Positions 52,087 through 53,767 of a DNA stretch of 53,767 bases are shown piece by piece. A program made the translations under genes and the position numbers. Within the stretch, counting starts at the first letter, position 1. Each line of letters begins with the position of its first letter. Origin of the DNA: Bradyrhizobium sp. (GTDB lineage Bacteria; Pseudomonadota; Alphaproteobacteria; Rhizobiales; Xanthobacteraceae); contig NZ_JAUYAN010000057.1 in NCBI RefSeq assembly GCF_030693485.1, positions 1 to 53,767 of the forward strand. Direction: 5' to 3'. The notes beneath the pieces were generated by a model. It had not been told where the DNA came from, did no database searches, and was given only the letters and a program-made list of their open reading frames with translations.

Positions 52087-52365
52087 CAGCCAGGAGCGAG
52101 AGAGAGAGAATTTGCGGCGATGGTCCTCGCCTCTCGTGGACCGCTGCTTCGGCTTCAAAAGTGTGATGACCCGCTTCCCAGTCGCAACGAAATTCGCGTC
52201 GAGCAATGCGCGTGCTGAGTCTGCCGAGCCTTCACGTCATCGATGTGGAACTCCCGACATCAAGACCCGATCATTCCCGGTCATGAGTTGTCGGCCGCGC
52301 AGCATGGCGGCCGAAAAACCAACAGGATCCGCGCAAGGGGATGGCGACATGATGGCTATCGCAAG

Positions 52366-52665
52366 CTAGTTCGTCGGCAGCATCGAGAACCGCTCGCCCG
52401 GCCGCCGCAGGTTCAGCGCATCGGCGCCGGCGTCATGTTCGGTGACCGCATCGACGCTCGCCGATGACGGACCGCGCCGGCATCGCTCGACCATGGCTGC
52501 GACGACATCCGCCGGCCCGGCGAACAACGCCTCGACGCTGCCGTCCCTGACGTTGCGCACCCATCCCTCGAGATCGTGCGCCCTCGCCCGGTGCTCGACC
52601 CAGGCGCGATAGCCGACGCCCTGCACCCGGCCCCGGATCGTCACCTGACGGATCGCGATGCTCAT
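52366..52665 (-). CDS. acyP: Acylphosphatase
   Basis: A 99-residue enzyme that hydrolyses acyl phosphates. The family motifs [16 protein letters not shown] (catalytic Arg) and [17 protein letters not shown] (catalytic Asn) lie at about 12-52. It has the normal length. It starts one base after the upstream gene stops, so both are made from one transcript. The 280-bp stretch between it and USP III holds no gene. Confidence 0.93.
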   Translation of the reverse strand: MSIAIRQVTIRGRVQGVGYRAWVEHRARAHDLEGWVRNVRDGSVEALFAGPADVVAAMVERCRRGPSSASVDAVTEHDAGADALNLRRPGERFSMLPTN

Positions 52666-52666
52666 T

Positions 52667-53533
52667 CTATTTCTTGAGACCCAGAAATTCGGCGCTGCGC
52701 GCCTTCACATCGGCCTCGCGCGTGGCGCGGCCGGTCAGGTCCGATGATGCAAGGCCTTTCAGGGCCTTGGGCGACTGGCCCTCACGCAATGCTTTAAGCG
52801 TTTCGTAAACCGCCTGCGTGGCGGCGGCGAACGGCGCGTGACCCTGCAGCGCGATCCGCACCCGCTGGCCTGCGAGAATGCCGGGATCGGACATCTCCTC
52901 AGGCGCGCCGCCGAGCACGATCGGCAGCGTGGTGGCGGCGGCGATGGCCTCCAGCTCGCCCGGCGTCTTCACGCCGGTGAAAAACAGCGCATCGACGCCG
53001 ACAGCCTGATAGGCCCGGGCGCGCGCGATCGCATCCTCGATCGACGTCACCGATGCCGCCCCGGTGCGCCCCATGATGACCAGCGTGGGATCGCCCCGCC
53101 CGTCCAGCGCCGCCTTCATCTTGCCGACGCCCTCCTCCAGCGAAATCAGCTGGGTCTTCGTCACGCCGTAAGCCTGCGGCAGCAACGTATCCTCGATGGT
53201 GAGGCCGGCGGCACCCGCCGCTTCGAGCTCCTGCACGGTGCGGCGGACATTGAGCGCATTGCCATAGCCGTGGTCGGCGTCGACCAGCACCGGCAGCGCC
53301 GCGGCGCGCGACATCCGGCGCATCTGCTCGGCGAGTTCTGTCAGCGTGATCAACGTAATATCGGGATCGCCTAACACCGCGAGCGAAGCCACCGAGCCGC
53401 CGAACATGCCGAGTTCGAAGCCGACCTCTTCGGCGATACGAATCGACGTCGCGTCATAGACCGAACCGGGCCGAATGCAGGACGATCCCGACAGGATCGA
53501 ACGCAACGCTTCGCGGCGACTGCGGAAAGCCAT
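52667..53533 (-). CDS. Isocitrate lyase/PEP-mutase superfamily, oxaloacetate decarboxylase-like
   Basis: A 288-residue (beta/alpha)8 enzyme. Motifs are [31 protein letters not shown] and [11 protein letters not shown] (Mg2+-binding acidic residues), then IMGRTGA. The KKCGH signature of isocitrate lyase is absent, so it fits the oxaloacetate decarboxylase-type subgroup (PA4872-like). It would turn oxaloacetate into pyruvate and CO2. It stands directly before acylphosphatase. The reaction is inferred from family marks. Confidence 0.85.
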   Translation of the reverse strand: MAFRSRREALRSILSGSSCIRPGSVYDATSIRIAEEVGFELGMFGGSVASLAVLGDPDITLITLTELAEQMRRMSRAAALPVLVDADHGYGNALNVRRTVQELEAAGAAGLTIEDTLLPQAYGVTKTQLISLEEGVGKMKAALDGRGDPTLVIMGRTGAASVTSIEDAIARARAYQAVGVDALFFTGVKTPGELEAIAAATTLPIVLGGAPEEMSDPGILAGQRVRIALQGHAPFAAATQAVYETLKALREGQSPKALKGLASSDLTGRATREADVKARSAEFLGLKK

Positions 53534-53625
53534 TTGGCACCTCTGTTTGTCATTCCGGGGCGATGCGCAGCACTACTGAGTCAGAAAGCCGCAGGTCAGA
53601 ATCACGATTGGAGGCTTATTTTGCA

Positions 53626-53767
53626 CTAGGGTCCAGACTCAATTGAGCCAATATGCGACGAGAGCGGCGAGATGAACAGCGGCCAAGAAATTCCGAGCGA
53701 GTTTGTCATATCGTGTTGCGATGCGGCGGAAGTCCTTGAGCCGGTAAAAGCAGCGTTCGATGACATT
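53626..53767 (-). mobile_element. One end of an IS5-like element, cut by the window edge
   Basis: CTAGGGTCCAGACTC (53626-53640) precedes and overlaps the stop of a transposase tail and is a plausible terminal repeat. The other end is outside the window, so the repeat cannot be confirmed. Confidence 0.55.
53639..53767 (-). CDS. IS5-family transposase, C-terminal part only
   Basis: The last 42 residues of a transposase: NVIERCFYRLKDFRRIATRY, then DKLARNFLAAVHLAALVAYW. NxIERxFxxLKxFRRIATRYDK is the IS5-type block with the catalytic Glu. The rest lies beyond the right window edge, so intactness cannot be judged. Confidence 0.85.
   Translation of the reverse strand, partial: NVIERCFYRLKDFRRIATRYDKLARNFLAAVHLAALVAYWLN

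Noticed and set aside
1..53767. CRISPR array or complete tRNA/rRNA genes
   Set aside because: No regularly spaced direct repeats and no full cloverleaf were seen; only the tRNA-Ser 3' remnant is present.

Overview
The window looks like a high-GC alphaproteobacterial chromosome of the Bradyrhizobium/Rhodopseudomonas type. I infer this from the gene styles (NfeD-slipin-PpsA, ChrB/TauE, phasin, DUF1476-like zeta protein, tandem-domain universal stress proteins) and from FNR/FixK-type TTGA-N6-TCAA boxes. No complete rRNA or tRNA gene is present, so the assignment is by inference only.

Left part (1-10.6 kb): a mobile island. It begins with an 18-bp remnant resembling the 3' end of a tRNA-Ser gene and a tyrosine integrase preceded by an 11-bp direct repeat. 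Two orphan genes of unknown function follow. Then comes a small XRE regulator divergent from a compact, co-directional cluster: an HNH-like Cys/His protein, two unknown proteins, a calcineurin-like phosphoesterase, a soluble AAA+/M41 (FtsH-like) protease and a DEDDh 3'-5' exonuclease. Two of the junctions are 4-bp GTGA overlaps. A second, frameshifted integrase closes this part. This cluster is the best candidate in the window for an undescribed system.

Metal and oxyanion part (10.8-24.7 kb): a NicO-type nickel/cobalt exporter, a His-rich secreted protein, an adaptor and an HME-RND pump, a small periplasmic protein and an NreB-like MFS exporter with a His-rich tail, followed by a CNNM/CBS protein. 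On the other strand lie a DUF1127 protein and an operon of a small protein, a LamG-like secreted protein, a TauE exporter, a beta-propeller protein and a ChrB-domain protein. Decayed scraps of an MFS gene and of a CBS/CorC-type gene lie in the spacers.

Middle part (25-33.3 kb): a complete IS1182-like element with matching ends and a 4-bp flanking repeat, an SbtA-like permease with a LysR regulator, and a second HME-RND pump whose adaptor gene is split by a frameshift at an A-run.

Right part (33.5-53.8 kb): a stress and low-oxygen/energy region. It holds three tandem-domain universal stress proteins (two with FixK-type boxes close upstream), a zeta-like protein, TerC, PPK2, phasin, membrane FtsH, an NSS-family transporter, an N-terminally truncated PfkB kinase and an NfeD-slipin-PpsA operon, then acylphosphatase and an oxaloacetate-decarboxylase-like protein. 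A ~545-bp module is duplicated 5.36 kb apart. Its genes are intact in one copy and broken in the other, yet 105 bp of its divergent promoter region are identical in both. The window ends inside an IS5-like transposase gene.
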